Shown: positions 6,839-13,932, counted from the first letter of the stretch. The stretch: 14,258 nucleotides of DNA from Tissierella_B sp964485455 (GCA_964485455.1 CAZAJU010000054.1:1-14258), one strand, 5' to 3'. Notes: generated by a model not told the origin, from the sequence alone. A program made the numbers and translations.

Positions 6839-7541
6839 AGCACTAGGAATTAATTTAGATGAAGTAAATATAATTGCAGTACTTGGAGGTGGAGGCAAGA
6901 CCACAACACTTAGAACCTTGGCAATGGAACTAAAGGGTCTTGGGTTGAAGGTTTTAAATGCCACCTCTACTGGCATTTATATACCTGAATTCAATGAATA
7001 TGATAATGTATTCATTGGAAAGATACCTTTAGAATTCGTTCCATCTAATGGTAGCATAACCTACTTTGCAGAAACAAATGATGGAGTAAAGCTAAGGCTT
7101 AAGAATATAGAGCTTATAAACGAGATTATAGATAGAAATATTTTCGATATAGTATTAATGGAGGCAGATGGTTCTAAGGGTTTCCCAATCAAGGCTCCAG
7201 CTGAACATGAGCCAGTGGTATCCAAGCATACAAATATTACCATAGGGATTATAGGCTTGGACTGTCTAGGCTCTCCAATAGATGAGAATCATGTACATAG
7301 GCCAGAATTATTAAGAAAAATTACTAAAAGTGATATAATAGATATTAAAGTTATAGTAGACTTGGCAAGATATAAGGATGGACTATTTAAAAACAGCAAG
7401 GGTAAAAAGATCCTCCTCTTAAATAAAGCTGATGACGAAGAAAGAATAAATGCTGGAAGAGAACTTAAAAAATTACTGTCTAAAGATGGATTAAAGGTTA
7501 TAATTGCAGATATTCAAAGCGGAAATTATGATATAATATGA
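6816..7541 (+). CDS. yqeC: Selenium-dependent molybdenum hydroxylase accessory protein YqeC
   Basis: 241 residues from GTG 6816; a second GTG at 6825 gives MKLSEALGI, a common way for this family to begin, and fits AGGGAA at 6809-6814 well. The P-loop AVLGGGGKTTT lies at about residues 21-31. DIVLMEADGSKGFPIKAPAE, VHRPELLRK and the late KILLLNKADD segment match the YqeC family of ATP-binding proteins. YqeC genes accompany molybdenum hydroxylases that carry a labile selenium ligand on Mo, and are thought to help insert or mature it; the exact reaction is not settled. Overlap with the preceding subunit gene shows it belongs to this operon. It is the last gene before the terminator at 7551. YqeB, the usual partner, is not in the window. 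Confidence 0.9.
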   Translation: MRRVKLSEALGINLDEVNIIAVLGGGGKTTTLRTLAMELKGLGLKVLNATSTGIYIPEFNEYDNVFIGKIPLEFVPSNGSITYFAETNDGVKLRLKNIELINEIIDRNIFDIVLMEADGSKGFPIKAPAEHEPVVSKHTNITIGIIGLDCLGSPIDENHVHRPELLRKITKSDIIDIKVIVDLARYKDGLFKNSKGKKILLLNKADDEERINAGRELKKLLSKDGLKVIIADIQSGNYDII

Positions 7542-7550
7542 ATATATTAG

Positions 7551-7578
7551 AAAGGCTTATTTAATAAGCCTTTTTTAA
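7551..7578 (+). terminator. Intrinsic terminator after yqeC
   Basis: AAAGGCTTA (7551-7559) pairs perfectly with TAAGCCTTT (7565-7573) around a 5-base loop, and the 3' arm runs into six Ts. It closes the microcompartment-hydroxylase operon 10 bases after the yqeC stop. Confidence 0.85.
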
Positions 7579-7587
7579 TTACGAATA

Positions 7588-7682
7588 GGAAAGTCATAAT
7601 ATTCTAGTCTTTGTTTTTAGGGACTTTTCGTAGATGAGTAACAAGAAAAGCTACATCTAATGCTTCTTTAGAAGCTTTTCTT
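7588..7682 (+). promoter_or_regulatory. Structured leader upstream of mocA, possible attenuator
   Basis: The 170-base gap before mocA can fold into successive helices: GGAAAGTC (7588-7595) with GACTTTTC (7622-7629); TAGATG (7631-7636) with CATCTA (7654-7659); and GCTTC/GAAGC (7662-7666/7671-7675) followed by TTTTCTTATTT. A competing perfect 10-bp stem joins AAGAAAAGCT (7643-7652) to AGCTTTTCTT (7673-7682). Mutually exclusive pairings next to a T-rich run are what an attenuator would show. I do not recognise a named riboswitch class; the conserved cores of the purine and c-di-GMP riboswitches are not apparent. No confident promoter was found in the gap. Confidence 0.3.
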
Positions 7683-7714
7683 ATTTAATATGGTTTGAAT
7701 TAGAAGGTGAATAT

Positions 7715-8284
7715 ATGATAAGCGGTATAATAATGGCTTCAGGTTTTTCTAGTAGAATGGGACAAAACAAGCTTCTAATGGAAATTGGAGGAGAAAGTAT
7801 ACTGGAAAGGGTTATAAAAGCCTGCAAAGACTCTCTATTAGATGAGATTATACTAGTCTATAGACAGGATGAAATTAAAAAATTAGGAGAAAAATTTGGC
7901 TTGATAACAGTTTATAACTCTGATGCTGAAAAAGGTCAATCTTCAGCAGTTATTCATGGAGTCAAAAGCTCTAGGAATGGAAATGGATTTATGTTTTTTG
8001 TAGGAGACCAGCCATATTTGGATTCAGGAGTAATAAATAATCTTATCCAGGAATATAAAAAAAGCCAAAATATGATAGTAGCTCCATATTACAATCATAA
8101 GTTGGGAATGCCTATAATATTTCCCCCAATTTTTAAGGATGCTTTACTTAAGGTTGAAGGCGATAAGGGTGGAAGACAAATAATCAAAGACTATCCTGAT
8201 TTAGTAAAGAAAATTTTTTATAAAGATGAATTAAAAGGAATTGATATAGATACGTTTGAGGATTATACTAAAATAAGTCATTAA
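7715..8284 (+). CDS. mocA: Molybdenum cofactor cytidylyltransferase (MocA-type NTP transferase)
   Basis: 189 residues, the usual size. It transfers CMP from CTP to molybdopterin to make the dinucleotide cofactor (MCD) used by xanthine-dehydrogenase-family enzymes. The nucleotidyltransferase signature is at the N-terminus: GIIMASGFSSRMGQNKLL, with the Lys that contacts the nucleotide. FFVGDQPYLDSG supplies the metal-binding Asp, and GDKGGRQII near residue 150 matches the MocA rather than the MobA branch. ATG start with AGAAGGTG upstream. Its product would serve the molybdenum hydroxylase encoded just upstream. It heads a second transcript with the YfiH-type gene and lrgAB. MobA (GTP-using) is the alternative, but genomic context favours CTP. 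Confidence 0.85.
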   Translation: MISGIIMASGFSSRMGQNKLLMEIGGESILERVIKACKDSLLDEIILVYRQDEIKKLGEKFGLITVYNSDAEKGQSSAVIHGVKSSRNGNGFMFFVGDQPYLDSGVINNLIQEYKKSQNMIVAPYYNHKLGMPIIFPPIFKDALLKVEGDKGGRQIIKDYPDLVKKIFYKDELKGIDIDTFEDYTKISH

Positions 8285-8341
8285 AAGACAACCTTAATTC
8301 CAAACGTAATGATGAATCTCGGGTTTGAAAAGGAGGAAAAA

Positions 8342-9121
8342 ATGCAGTATAAAATAGAGACTAAAAATAACTATAGATATATAGTTATACCCCAACTAAA
8401 AAGCTTAGGGCTAAATATGTGCATTACTACAATGGATATGGACATAGGTCTTAAGACCAATGGAGATGTAGATGAAATAAACAAACACTTCGATGAAATA
8501 TTTGAATTTATGGGAGCTAAGCCTAAAGAAAGATATTCTGGATATCAGGTACATGGTGCAAATATAGAATGTATAACGGATTTAAGCCAAGGTACCGTTT
8601 ATGATACGGGAAAGGTATTTTATGATACTGATGGACTGATAACGGATTTAAAGGATGTGGCATTAATATCTAGATTTGCAGATTGTACTCCTGTAATCCT
8701 ATTTGATCCAAAGAAAAAAGTTCAGGCTAATATCCACTCAGGCTGGAAGGGAACACTTCAGAGAATAGGAGCAGTAGGGGTAGATTTAATGGTGGGAAAA
8801 TACCACTGTAACCCAGAAGATATTATAGCAGTATTGGGACCTACAATAGGGAAACACGACTTTGAAGTTGAATCTGATGTTATGGAAATGTATAGGAAAG
8901 AATTCGACTTTCACAAGGATATAATTAGACAAAAAAATGATACTAAGTTCCTAATTGATCTCCACACTACAAATAAAAGGATACTTCTTAGTAAGGGTAT
9001 CAAAGAAGAAAACTTAACGATTGTAGATTTATCGACATTTGCCCATGTTGACCTTCTGCATTCCTATAGAAGAGACAAAGCTCAATTTGGACTTATGGGA
9101 GCAATAACTATATTAGATTAA
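8342..9121 (+). CDS. pgeF: YfiH/LACC1-family purine nucleoside enzyme (laccase-domain, PgeF-like)
   Basis: 259 residues from ATG 8342, chosen because AGGAGG lies 5 bases upstream; an in-frame ATG at 8309 has no such site. The zinc-site residues of the family are present: H71 (YQVHG), C115 (FADCTPVILFD) and H132 (IHSGWKGT). VLGPTIGKHDFEV, DLHTTNKRILLSKG and HSYRRDKAQFGLMG complete the fold. These proteins are often labelled multicopper polyphenol oxidase or peptidoglycan editing factor. Human LACC1/FAMIN and bacterial YfiH-type relatives have been shown to act on purine nucleosides (adenosine deaminase, adenosine/inosine phosphorylase), with one active site. Here it lies between mocA and lrgAB, near purine-type catabolic genes, so nucleoside cleavage is the attractive role; it is inference. 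Confidence 0.85.
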   Translation: MQYKIETKNNYRYIVIPQLKSLGLNMCITTMDMDIGLKTNGDVDEINKHFDEIFEFMGAKPKERYSGYQVHGANIECITDLSQGTVYDTGKVFYDTDGLITDLKDVALISRFADCTPVILFDPKKKVQANIHSGWKGTLQRIGAVGVDLMVGKYHCNPEDIIAVLGPTIGKHDFEVESDVMEMYRKEFDFHKDIIRQKNDTKFLIDLHTTNKRILLSKGIKEENLTIVDLSTFAHVDLLHSYRRDKAQFGLMGAITILD

Positions 9122-9142
9122 GTAAAGGATTTGAGTGTTCTT

Positions 9143-9508
9143 ATGATTAAACAATTTACAATTATTGCATCAGTATTGGCTATATCCTATATGCTTGAGG
9201 TGGCTCTTAAATTACCTATACCTGCTTCGATTGTTGGTATGCTATTATTACTAGTGCTTTTAATCACAAAAGTGATCAAAGTTGAAAATGTGGAAAAGGT
9301 TTCAGATGAATTACAACGTGATATAACTCTCTTTTTAATTCCTTTAGCAATTGGAATTATTGATAATGTAGATTTGTTCGAGGGAAAGTTTCTAACAGTA
9401 GTACTAATTGTTGTGATTTCAACTATAGTATCTATTTTTGTCACAGCACTAATTATGAAGCTAATCTTAAGTATGAATAAACACAAAGGGGAGATAAGCA
9501 ATGATTAA
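9143..9508 (+). CDS. lrgA: CidA/LrgA-family membrane protein
   Basis: 121 residues from ATG 9143; a TTG at 9131 would add four residues but sits directly against the AAAGGA site, so the start is not settled. Four membrane segments are visible: about 5-22, 26-45 (with the family motif PIPASIVGMLLLL), 58-77 (DITLFLIPLAIGI) and 83-109, followed by a short charged tail. LrgA/CidA proteins were described as holin-like, and in B. subtilis and Streptococcus the LrgAB-type pair moves pyruvate. It overlaps the lrgB gene by 8 bases. The position behind mocA and the YfiH-type gene suggests transport of a product or substrate of the pathway, but nothing in the sequence shows which. Confidence 0.88.
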   Translation: MIKQFTIIASVLAISYMLEVALKLPIPASIVGMLLLLVLLITKVIKVENVEKVSDELQRDITLFLIPLAIGIIDNVDLFEGKFLTVVLIVVISTIVSIFVTALIMKLILSMNKHKGEISND

Positions 9509-10199
9509 TGAATTAATTAAGAATACTGCCTTTGGGGTCGCACTAACTTTAGCTGCATATGAAACCGGTGTATACTTGCAAAAGAGAACTAAAATCAAAG
9601 TATTATCGCCTATTATAACAGGAGCTTTAATAATTATTGGAGTTTTATTGATATTTGATATAGACTATGAAAACTATAAATTAGGAGGAAGTATTGTAAG
9701 TTTTTTTATTGGACCTGCCACAGTGTCCTTTGCAATACCCCTATATAAAAATCTAAAAATTTTCCGAGAAAATTTGGTAGGTATTTTATTAGGAATATTG
9801 GGTGGACTTTTAACTGGACTCTTTTCAGTGGTATTTCTTGCTAATTTATTCGGAATCAATGAGCAGATAAAGCTATCAATGCTTCCTAAATCCGTCACAT
9901 CGGCTATCGGTTATGCAGTATCCAATATGATTGGAGGAGTACCAGAGATTACTATAGTCCTTATTTTAGTAGCAGGAGTAACTGGGTATGTATCATCTGA
10001 ATACATATTTAAGCTTCTAAAAATTGATGATCCAATAATCAAGGGGATTACACTTGGAACCAACTCTCATGTTACAGGCACCGCAAAGGCTCTGGAATTA
10101 GGTGAGAAGGAAGGTGCATTATCATCTGCTGCTATCACTATCGCTGGAGTAATAATGGTATTTTTAGTCCCATTATTTATAAAGTTAATAGGAATTTAA
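9501..10199 (+). CDS. lrgB: LrgB/CidB-family membrane protein
   Basis: 232 residues, the standard size, with GGGGAGAT ahead of the ATG inside the end of lrgA. Several hydrophobic segments span the protein. Family signatures: SFFIGPATVSFAIPLYKNL, LPKSVTSAIGYAVSNMIGG, and GITLGTNSHVTGTAKALELG followed by EGALSSAAITIAGV. It acts with LrgA in the cytoplasmic membrane. A terminator follows 8 bases after the stop, closing the unit. No LytTR or two-component regulator, which often accompanies lrgAB, is present here; control may instead come from the mocA leader. Confidence 0.93.
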   Translation: MINELIKNTAFGVALTLAAYETGVYLQKRTKIKVLSPIITGALIIIGVLLIFDIDYENYKLGGSIVSFFIGPATVSFAIPLYKNLKIFRENLVGILLGILGGLLTGLFSVVFLANLFGINEQIKLSMLPKSVTSAIGYAVSNMIGGVPEITIVLILVAGVTGYVSSEYIFKLLKIDDPIIKGITLGTNSHVTGTAKALELGEKEGALSSAAITIAGVIMVFLVPLFIKLIGI

Positions 10200-10207
10200 G
10201 AATTTAT

Positions 10208-10235
10208 AAGCCCTAGGAGATCCTAGGGTTTTTAA
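10208..10235 (+). terminator. Intrinsic terminator after lrgB
   Basis: AAGCCCTAGG (10208-10217) pairs with CCTAGGGTTT (10222-10231) around an AGAT loop, with a 7-bp GC-rich core and a T-run at 10229-10233. Confidence 0.85.
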
Positions 10236-10281
10236 AATGAAATTTTTCTATTTGGATTATGCAATTTTTATAAAATTGAAC

Positions 10282-10309
10282 TTTACATGATAAAAAATAT
10301 TGATATAAT
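10282..10309 (+). promoter_or_regulatory. Sigma-A type promoter for the DUF5058/M20 unit
   Basis: TTTACA (-35, 10282-10287, five of six consensus bases), a 16-base spacer and a perfect TATAAT (-10, 10304-10309) preceded by TGA, an extended -10. It lies 36 bases before the ATG at 10345, just after the lrgB terminator, and defines a new transcript. Confidence 0.75.
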
Positions 10310-10344
10310 AATTAAGTTAAATATATGTAGAAAAAGGAGATAAA

Positions 10345-10989
10345 ATGATGAATTATTTAGATGTGGCAAATAGCAATATAGTATTAATCCTATGTGCTTT
10401 AACAATTCTAGTAGTTGTTATACAGTCAGTTCTTTTTATTAAAACAGCTATGAAAAGAGCAAAGGAATTAGGAATCGAAAAAGAAGTATTGAATAAGACA
10501 ATGACAAACAGTGCAATATTTTCAATCTTACCTTCTTTACCTGTTATAGTAATGTTATTGGCACTTTCAGTTCCCTTGGGTAGATTTTTTCCATGGTTAA
10601 GACTTTCAGTGGTTGGTTCAGCTGTATATGAGAGTATGGCTGCAAATGTAGCAGTAGTAAATATGGGTCTTAAGGATATTTCAGATCCAGGATTGACACC
10701 TGAAATATTTGGAATAGTAATGTGGGTTATGTCAATAGGTATAATCTGGGGAATTGTGTTTAACATCTTCTTTACGAGCAAATTAGACCAATATACTAAA
10801 AAAGCTAAAGCAACAAAGAATGCATTTATCCCAATATTTTCAGGAGCCATGTTTTCAGGTATGCTTGCAGTTCTTTCGGTTCCATATGTGGGAAATGTAA
10901 AGAATATTACAGGGATTGTATCTTTCTCAGTTGCTGGGATATCCGTATTGATATTCCAAAAGATAGGCAAGAATCCAAAATATAAAATC
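10345..10989 (+). CDS. DUF5058-family integral membrane protein, 3' end lost in gap
   Basis: 215 codons are visible before the N run. AAGGAG lies 4 bases ahead of the ATG at 10345, with a second ATG directly after. Hydrophobic segments: IVLILCALTILVVVIQSVL, ILPSLPVIVMLLALSVPLG, EIFGIVMWVMSIGIIWGIVF, NAFIPIFSGAMFSGMLAVL and an ITGIVSFSVAGISVLIF stretch, separated by lysine-rich loops. The opening MNYLDVANSNI and the middle RLSVVGSAVYESMAAN strongly recall the DUF5058 family, about 240 residues long, so most of the protein is here. Members often sit beside M20 amidohydrolases, which suggests a transport role; the substrate is not known. Confidence 0.7.
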
Positions 10990-11089
10990 NNNNNNNNNNN
11001 NNNNNNNNNNNNNNNNNNNNNNNNNNNNNNNNNNNNNNNNNNNNNNNNNNNNNNNNNNNNNNNNNNNNNNNNNNNNNNNNNNNNNNNNN
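10990..11089. other. Assembly gap (100 Ns)
   Basis: Exactly 100 unknown bases, the conventional placeholder for a scaffold gap of unknown size. Reading frames cannot be carried across it. The visible sequence on the two sides differs in frame, which means nothing if the length is arbitrary. Confidence 0.97.
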
Positions 11090-11611
11090 AGTAGTAGCCT
11101 TGTAGCAATGTTTCTTCCTATGGCAGTAGTTGAGAATATCTCATACTATCAAGTTATAGGTGCTGGTGGAATTTACCTAAGCAGTATTACCGGTAATGTT
11201 CTTAATATGAAGCTTCCTTGTGCAATAGCAGGTATGAAAATTGCAGGAGTTGAGCCTGGAACTAAGGAAGGAGATGTTATTTCTATAATAGCTATAGGAG
11301 TATCCTCTCTTGTTACTACATTGATACTATTTTTAGGGATGTTCGTTATAGGTCAAGCATTGCTACCTATATTAAAATCACCGGTACTAGCTCCAGGATT
11401 TGCAAATATTACACCAGCGATTTTAGGTGCAGTAGCAGTTCCTAATCTATTAAACAATAAAAAGCTTTCAATAGTACCAATTATATTGGCCTTAGCAGCA
11501 TTTTTCATAATTGGAGCAGGTAGCTTCGGAAGATATCAAAGCTATGTATTAATCGTAGTAATGATATTATCAGTTGGTTCAGCTTACTTGAATTATAAGA
11601 AATCTAAATAG
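11090..11611 (+). CDS. Integral membrane protein, 5' end lost in gap
   Basis: The frame is open from 11090 (SSSLVAMFLPMAVVENIS...), giving 173 codons; the ATG at 11108 may be internal. Hydrophobic stretches: YYQVIGAGGIYLSSITGNVL, DVISIIAIGVSSLVTTLILF with LGMFVIG, PAILGAVAVPNLL, LSIVPIILALAAFFIIGAG and YVLIVVMILSVGSAYL, then a lysine tail. The loop MKLPCAIAGMKIAGVEPGTKEGD is the best fingerprint. I think this is a second protein that pairs with DUF5058 rather than its C-terminus, because DUF5058 proteins are short. A single longer gene cannot be excluded. The stop overlaps the ribosome binding site of the M20 gene, so they are coupled. Confidence 0.6.
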   Translation, partial: SSSLVAMFLPMAVVENISYYQVIGAGGIYLSSITGNVLNMKLPCAIAGMKIAGVEPGTKEGDVISIIAIGVSSLVTTLILFLGMFVIGQALLPILKSPVLAPGFANITPAILGAVAVPNLLNNKKLSIVPIILALAAFFIIGAGSFGRYQSYVLIVVMILSVGSAYLNYKKSK

Positions 11612-11622
11612 GAGGCTTTCGT

Positions 11623-13056
11623 ATGGGAAATAAGCAAAGTATCATCGATTATTTAGAGCAACATAAAGAAAAGTATATAAAATTAAGCGATAAGATTTGG
11701 GATAATCCTGAGACTAGATTTAAATTAACTAAATCAGCAGATATTCTTACGGAGGCTTTAAGTGAAGAAGGATTTTCAGTAGAAAGAAATATAGCTGATA
11801 TGAGGGATGCCTTTATTGCAACCTATGGTAGTGGAAGCCCTGTAATAGGATTTCTAGGAGAATATGATGCATTATCAAACCTAAGCCAGGTAGCAGATGA
11901 ATTGGAGAAGAAGCCATTAGCAGATGGACAATGTGGACATGGATGTGGACACAATGCCCTTGGCGCAGGAGCTTTAGCATCAGCTGTAGCAATTAAAGAA
12001 TACATGAAGGAAAATAACCTTAAGGGTACTATAAAATACTTTGGCTGTCCTGCTGAAGAAAGTGGTTCTGGGAAAGCATTTATGGCTAGAGCAGGAGTGT
12101 TTGATGGACTGGATTCCATAATTACATGGCATCCTTGGACTGAAAATAGAATTTGGGGAGAAAGCAGCCTTGCAAACTTCCAAATCTATTTCAACTTTAA
12201 AGGAGTAAGTGCCCATGCAGCTGCAGCACCACATTTTGGAAGAAGTGCACTAGATGCAGCAGAGCTTATGAATATGGGAGTTAACTATTTGAGGGAGCAT
12301 ATTATAGACGAGGCTAGGGTTCACTATGCATATATAGATGCAGGTGGAATGAGTCCAAATGTAGTACAGCCAACGTCAAGCTTGCTTTATTTCATAAGAG
12401 CACCAAGAACATCTCAAGTAAAAGAAATCTATGACCGTGTAGTAAAGATTGCTCAGGGTGCAGCCTTGATGACGGAAACCGAGTTAGAAGTTAAGTGGGA
12501 CAGTGCAGCGAGTGAATACATTGTAAATGAAGCATTAACTAAGGTGATGTATAAAAACATGGAAACCATAGGAGAAATAGAATATACATCAGAAGAGAAG
12601 GAATATGCAAAAAAATATGTAGATGGTTTAGATTCAACATCAAAAGCAAATGCTGAAAGAAATATTAGAAATTACTTTAAAGGCATATCAGAAGATGAAT
12701 TAAAGGAGATCATAAACTCACCTCTAGTTCAAAGATTAGTACCTTATAATGTTTCAGATAAAGTAATTCCAGGCTCTACAGATGTTGGTGATGCCAGCTT
12801 CAACGCACCTACTGTACAACTAACTGCAGCATGCTATCCAGTAGGAACATCACCTCATTCATGGCAATGGGTTGCTACTGGAAAGTCCTCAATTCTTCAT
12901 AAGGGGATGCTTTATGCAGCCAAGGCAATGGCAATGACAGCTTTAGATTTATTAGAAAGTCCTGAGTTAATAGAAGAAGCTAAAAAAGAGTTGGATAAAA
13001 GACTTGGTGGGGAAGGCTATAAGAATTACATTCCTATGGAAGTAAAGCCAGTTTAA
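11623..13056 (+). CDS. M20-family amidohydrolase, AbgB-like
   Basis: 477 residues, matching AbgB, the p-aminobenzoyl-glutamate hydrolase subunit of ~480. GGAGG lies 8 bases before the ATG. The metal-binding signature HGCGHNALG gives H106, C108 and H110, the catalytic glutamates are E145/E146 (CPAEESGSG), and HPW follows. The dimerisation domain follows (FKGVSAHAAAAPHFGRSALD), then PGSTDVGDASFNAPT and GTSPHSWQW near the C-terminus, as in AbgB. E. coli AbgB works with AbgA; no AbgA-like partner is present here, so it is probably a homo-oligomer. Two membrane proteins upstream may import its substrate: an N-acyl or aroyl amino acid, or a folate breakdown product. The exact substrate is unknown. 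Confidence 0.85.
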   Translation: MGNKQSIIDYLEQHKEKYIKLSDKIWDNPETRFKLTKSADILTEALSEEGFSVERNIADMRDAFIATYGSGSPVIGFLGEYDALSNLSQVADELEKKPLADGQCGHGCGHNALGAGALASAVAIKEYMKENNLKGTIKYFGCPAEESGSGKAFMARAGVFDGLDSIITWHPWTENRIWGESSLANFQIYFNFKGVSAHAAAAPHFGRSALDAAELMNMGVNYLREHIIDEARVHYAYIDAGGMSPNVVQPTSSLLYFIRAPRTSQVKEIYDRVVKIAQGAALMTETELEVKWDSAASEYIVNEALTKVMYKNMETIGEIEYTSEEKEYAKKYVDGLDSTSKANAERNIRNYFKGISEDELKEIINSPLVQRLVPYNVSDKVIPGSTDVGDASFNAPTVQLTAACYPVGTSPHSWQWVATGKSSILHKGMLYAAKAMAMTALDLLESPELIEEAKKELDKRLGGEGYKNYIPMEVKPV

Positions 13057-13087
13057 ATATTATTCGAAAAATGAATTAATTTATGCT

Positions 13088-13124
13088 AAAAAGGGTATCA
13101 TGATTAAAATGATACCCTTTTTTT
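13088..13124 (+). terminator. Intrinsic terminator after the M20 gene
   Basis: A perfect 14-bp stem, AAAAAGGGTATCAT (13088-13101) with ATGATACCCTTTTT (13109-13122), 7-base loop, and a T-run of seven (13118-13124). The A-run on the 5' side would also let it work on the opposite strand. Confidence 0.92.
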
Positions 13125-13155
13125 ATAGGGTCCAATATGGACGGGAGTTGATTTC

Positions 13156-13920
13156 ATGACGAGTATAAATATCAATGATATGATTATCGGTAAAGGCATT
13201 CCAAAGATTATAGTGCCAATTGTAGAGAAAACAAAAGAAGAAATAATTCAAAAGGCCAAAGATTTTAAGGAAATCCATTTTGACCTTGTTGAGTGGAGAG
13301 TGGATTTCTATGAAGATGTATTTAACATACCTAAGGTAATAGATACTTTAAAAGAACTCAAATCTGAATTAGACACTACCCCCCTGATATTTACATTTAG
13401 GACCAAAAATGAAGGGGGAGAGAAAACGATTGCAGCCGAAGAGTATATTGCATTAAATAAGGCAGCTGCTGAATCAGGATGTGTTGATATTATAGATGTG
13501 GAAATCTTTATGGGTGATGAGGTAGTAAAGGAAAATATTAAGAACATCCATGATGCAGGGATCTTTGTTATAGGCTCGAATCATGATTTTATTAAGACTC
13601 CTGATAAGGATGAAATAATATCTAGGCTAAGAAAAATGCAGGAAATGGATGCAGATATACCTAAAATAGCCGTAATGCCTAACTCAGAGGAGGATGTCAT
13701 TACACTACTTTCTGCTACAAATGAAATTCATAAAAAATATGCAGACAGACCAATAATCACCATGTCAATGGGTCCCTTGGGAGTAATAAGCAGAGTAACA
13801 GGAGAACTATTTGGCTCCTCAATGACCTTTGGTGCTGTTGGACAAGTATCAGCACCTGGACAATTACATGTAGAGGACCTATCCTTTGCATTACAGATTA
13901 TTCACAGGTCCATGGAATAA
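13156..13920 (+). CDS. aroD: 3-dehydroquinate dehydratase, type I
   Basis: 254 residues, the standard length of the (beta/alpha)8-barrel class I enzyme that dehydrates 3-dehydroquinate to 3-dehydroshikimate in the shikimate pathway. The catalytic residues fall at exactly the numbers known from the Salmonella/E. coli enzyme: E46 and R48 (EWRVDF), R82 and E86 (FRTKNEGG), H143 (GSNHDF), Schiff-base K170 (PKIAVMP), R213 (ISRVTG), and the GQVSAPGQL loop near 233. GGGAG lies 8 bases before the ATG. It stands alone between two terminators; no other shikimate gene is near. In anaerobes this enzyme can also serve quinate or shikimate breakdown, but nothing here supports that. Confidence 0.97.
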   Translation: MTSININDMIIGKGIPKIIVPIVEKTKEEIIQKAKDFKEIHFDLVEWRVDFYEDVFNIPKVIDTLKELKSELDTTPLIFTFRTKNEGGEKTIAAEEYIALNKAAAESGCVDIIDVEIFMGDEVVKENIKNIHDAGIFVIGSNHDFIKTPDKDEIISRLRKMQEMDADIPKIAVMPNSEEDVITLLSATNEIHKKYADRPIITMSMGPLGVISRVTGELFGSSMTFGAVGQVSAPGQLHVEDLSFALQIIHRSME

Positions 13921-13932
13921 GGAATGAAATTA

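Noticed and set aside
7579..7714. Purine or c-di-GMP riboswitch before mocA
   Set aside because: The conserved core sequences of those classes are not visible; only generic competing hairpins are present.
8309..8341. Earlier ATG for the YfiH-type protein
   Set aside because: The AGGAGG at 8331-8336 lies between it and the ATG at 8342 and fits only the later start.
8342..9121. Multicopper laccase/polyphenol oxidase function
   Set aside because: The protein has the YfiH zinc-site residues (His, Cys, His) and no multicopper oxidase copper motifs; the laccase label is historical.
10353..11108. Minus-strand open frame passing through the N run
   Set aside because: It is open only because unknown bases hide stops; the + strand carries a recognisable membrane protein.
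11623..13056. YgeY-type M20 enzyme of known gut purine/urate clusters
   Set aside because: The sequence pattern and length fit AbgB better, and it has its own promoter and terminator, separate from the purine-type genes.
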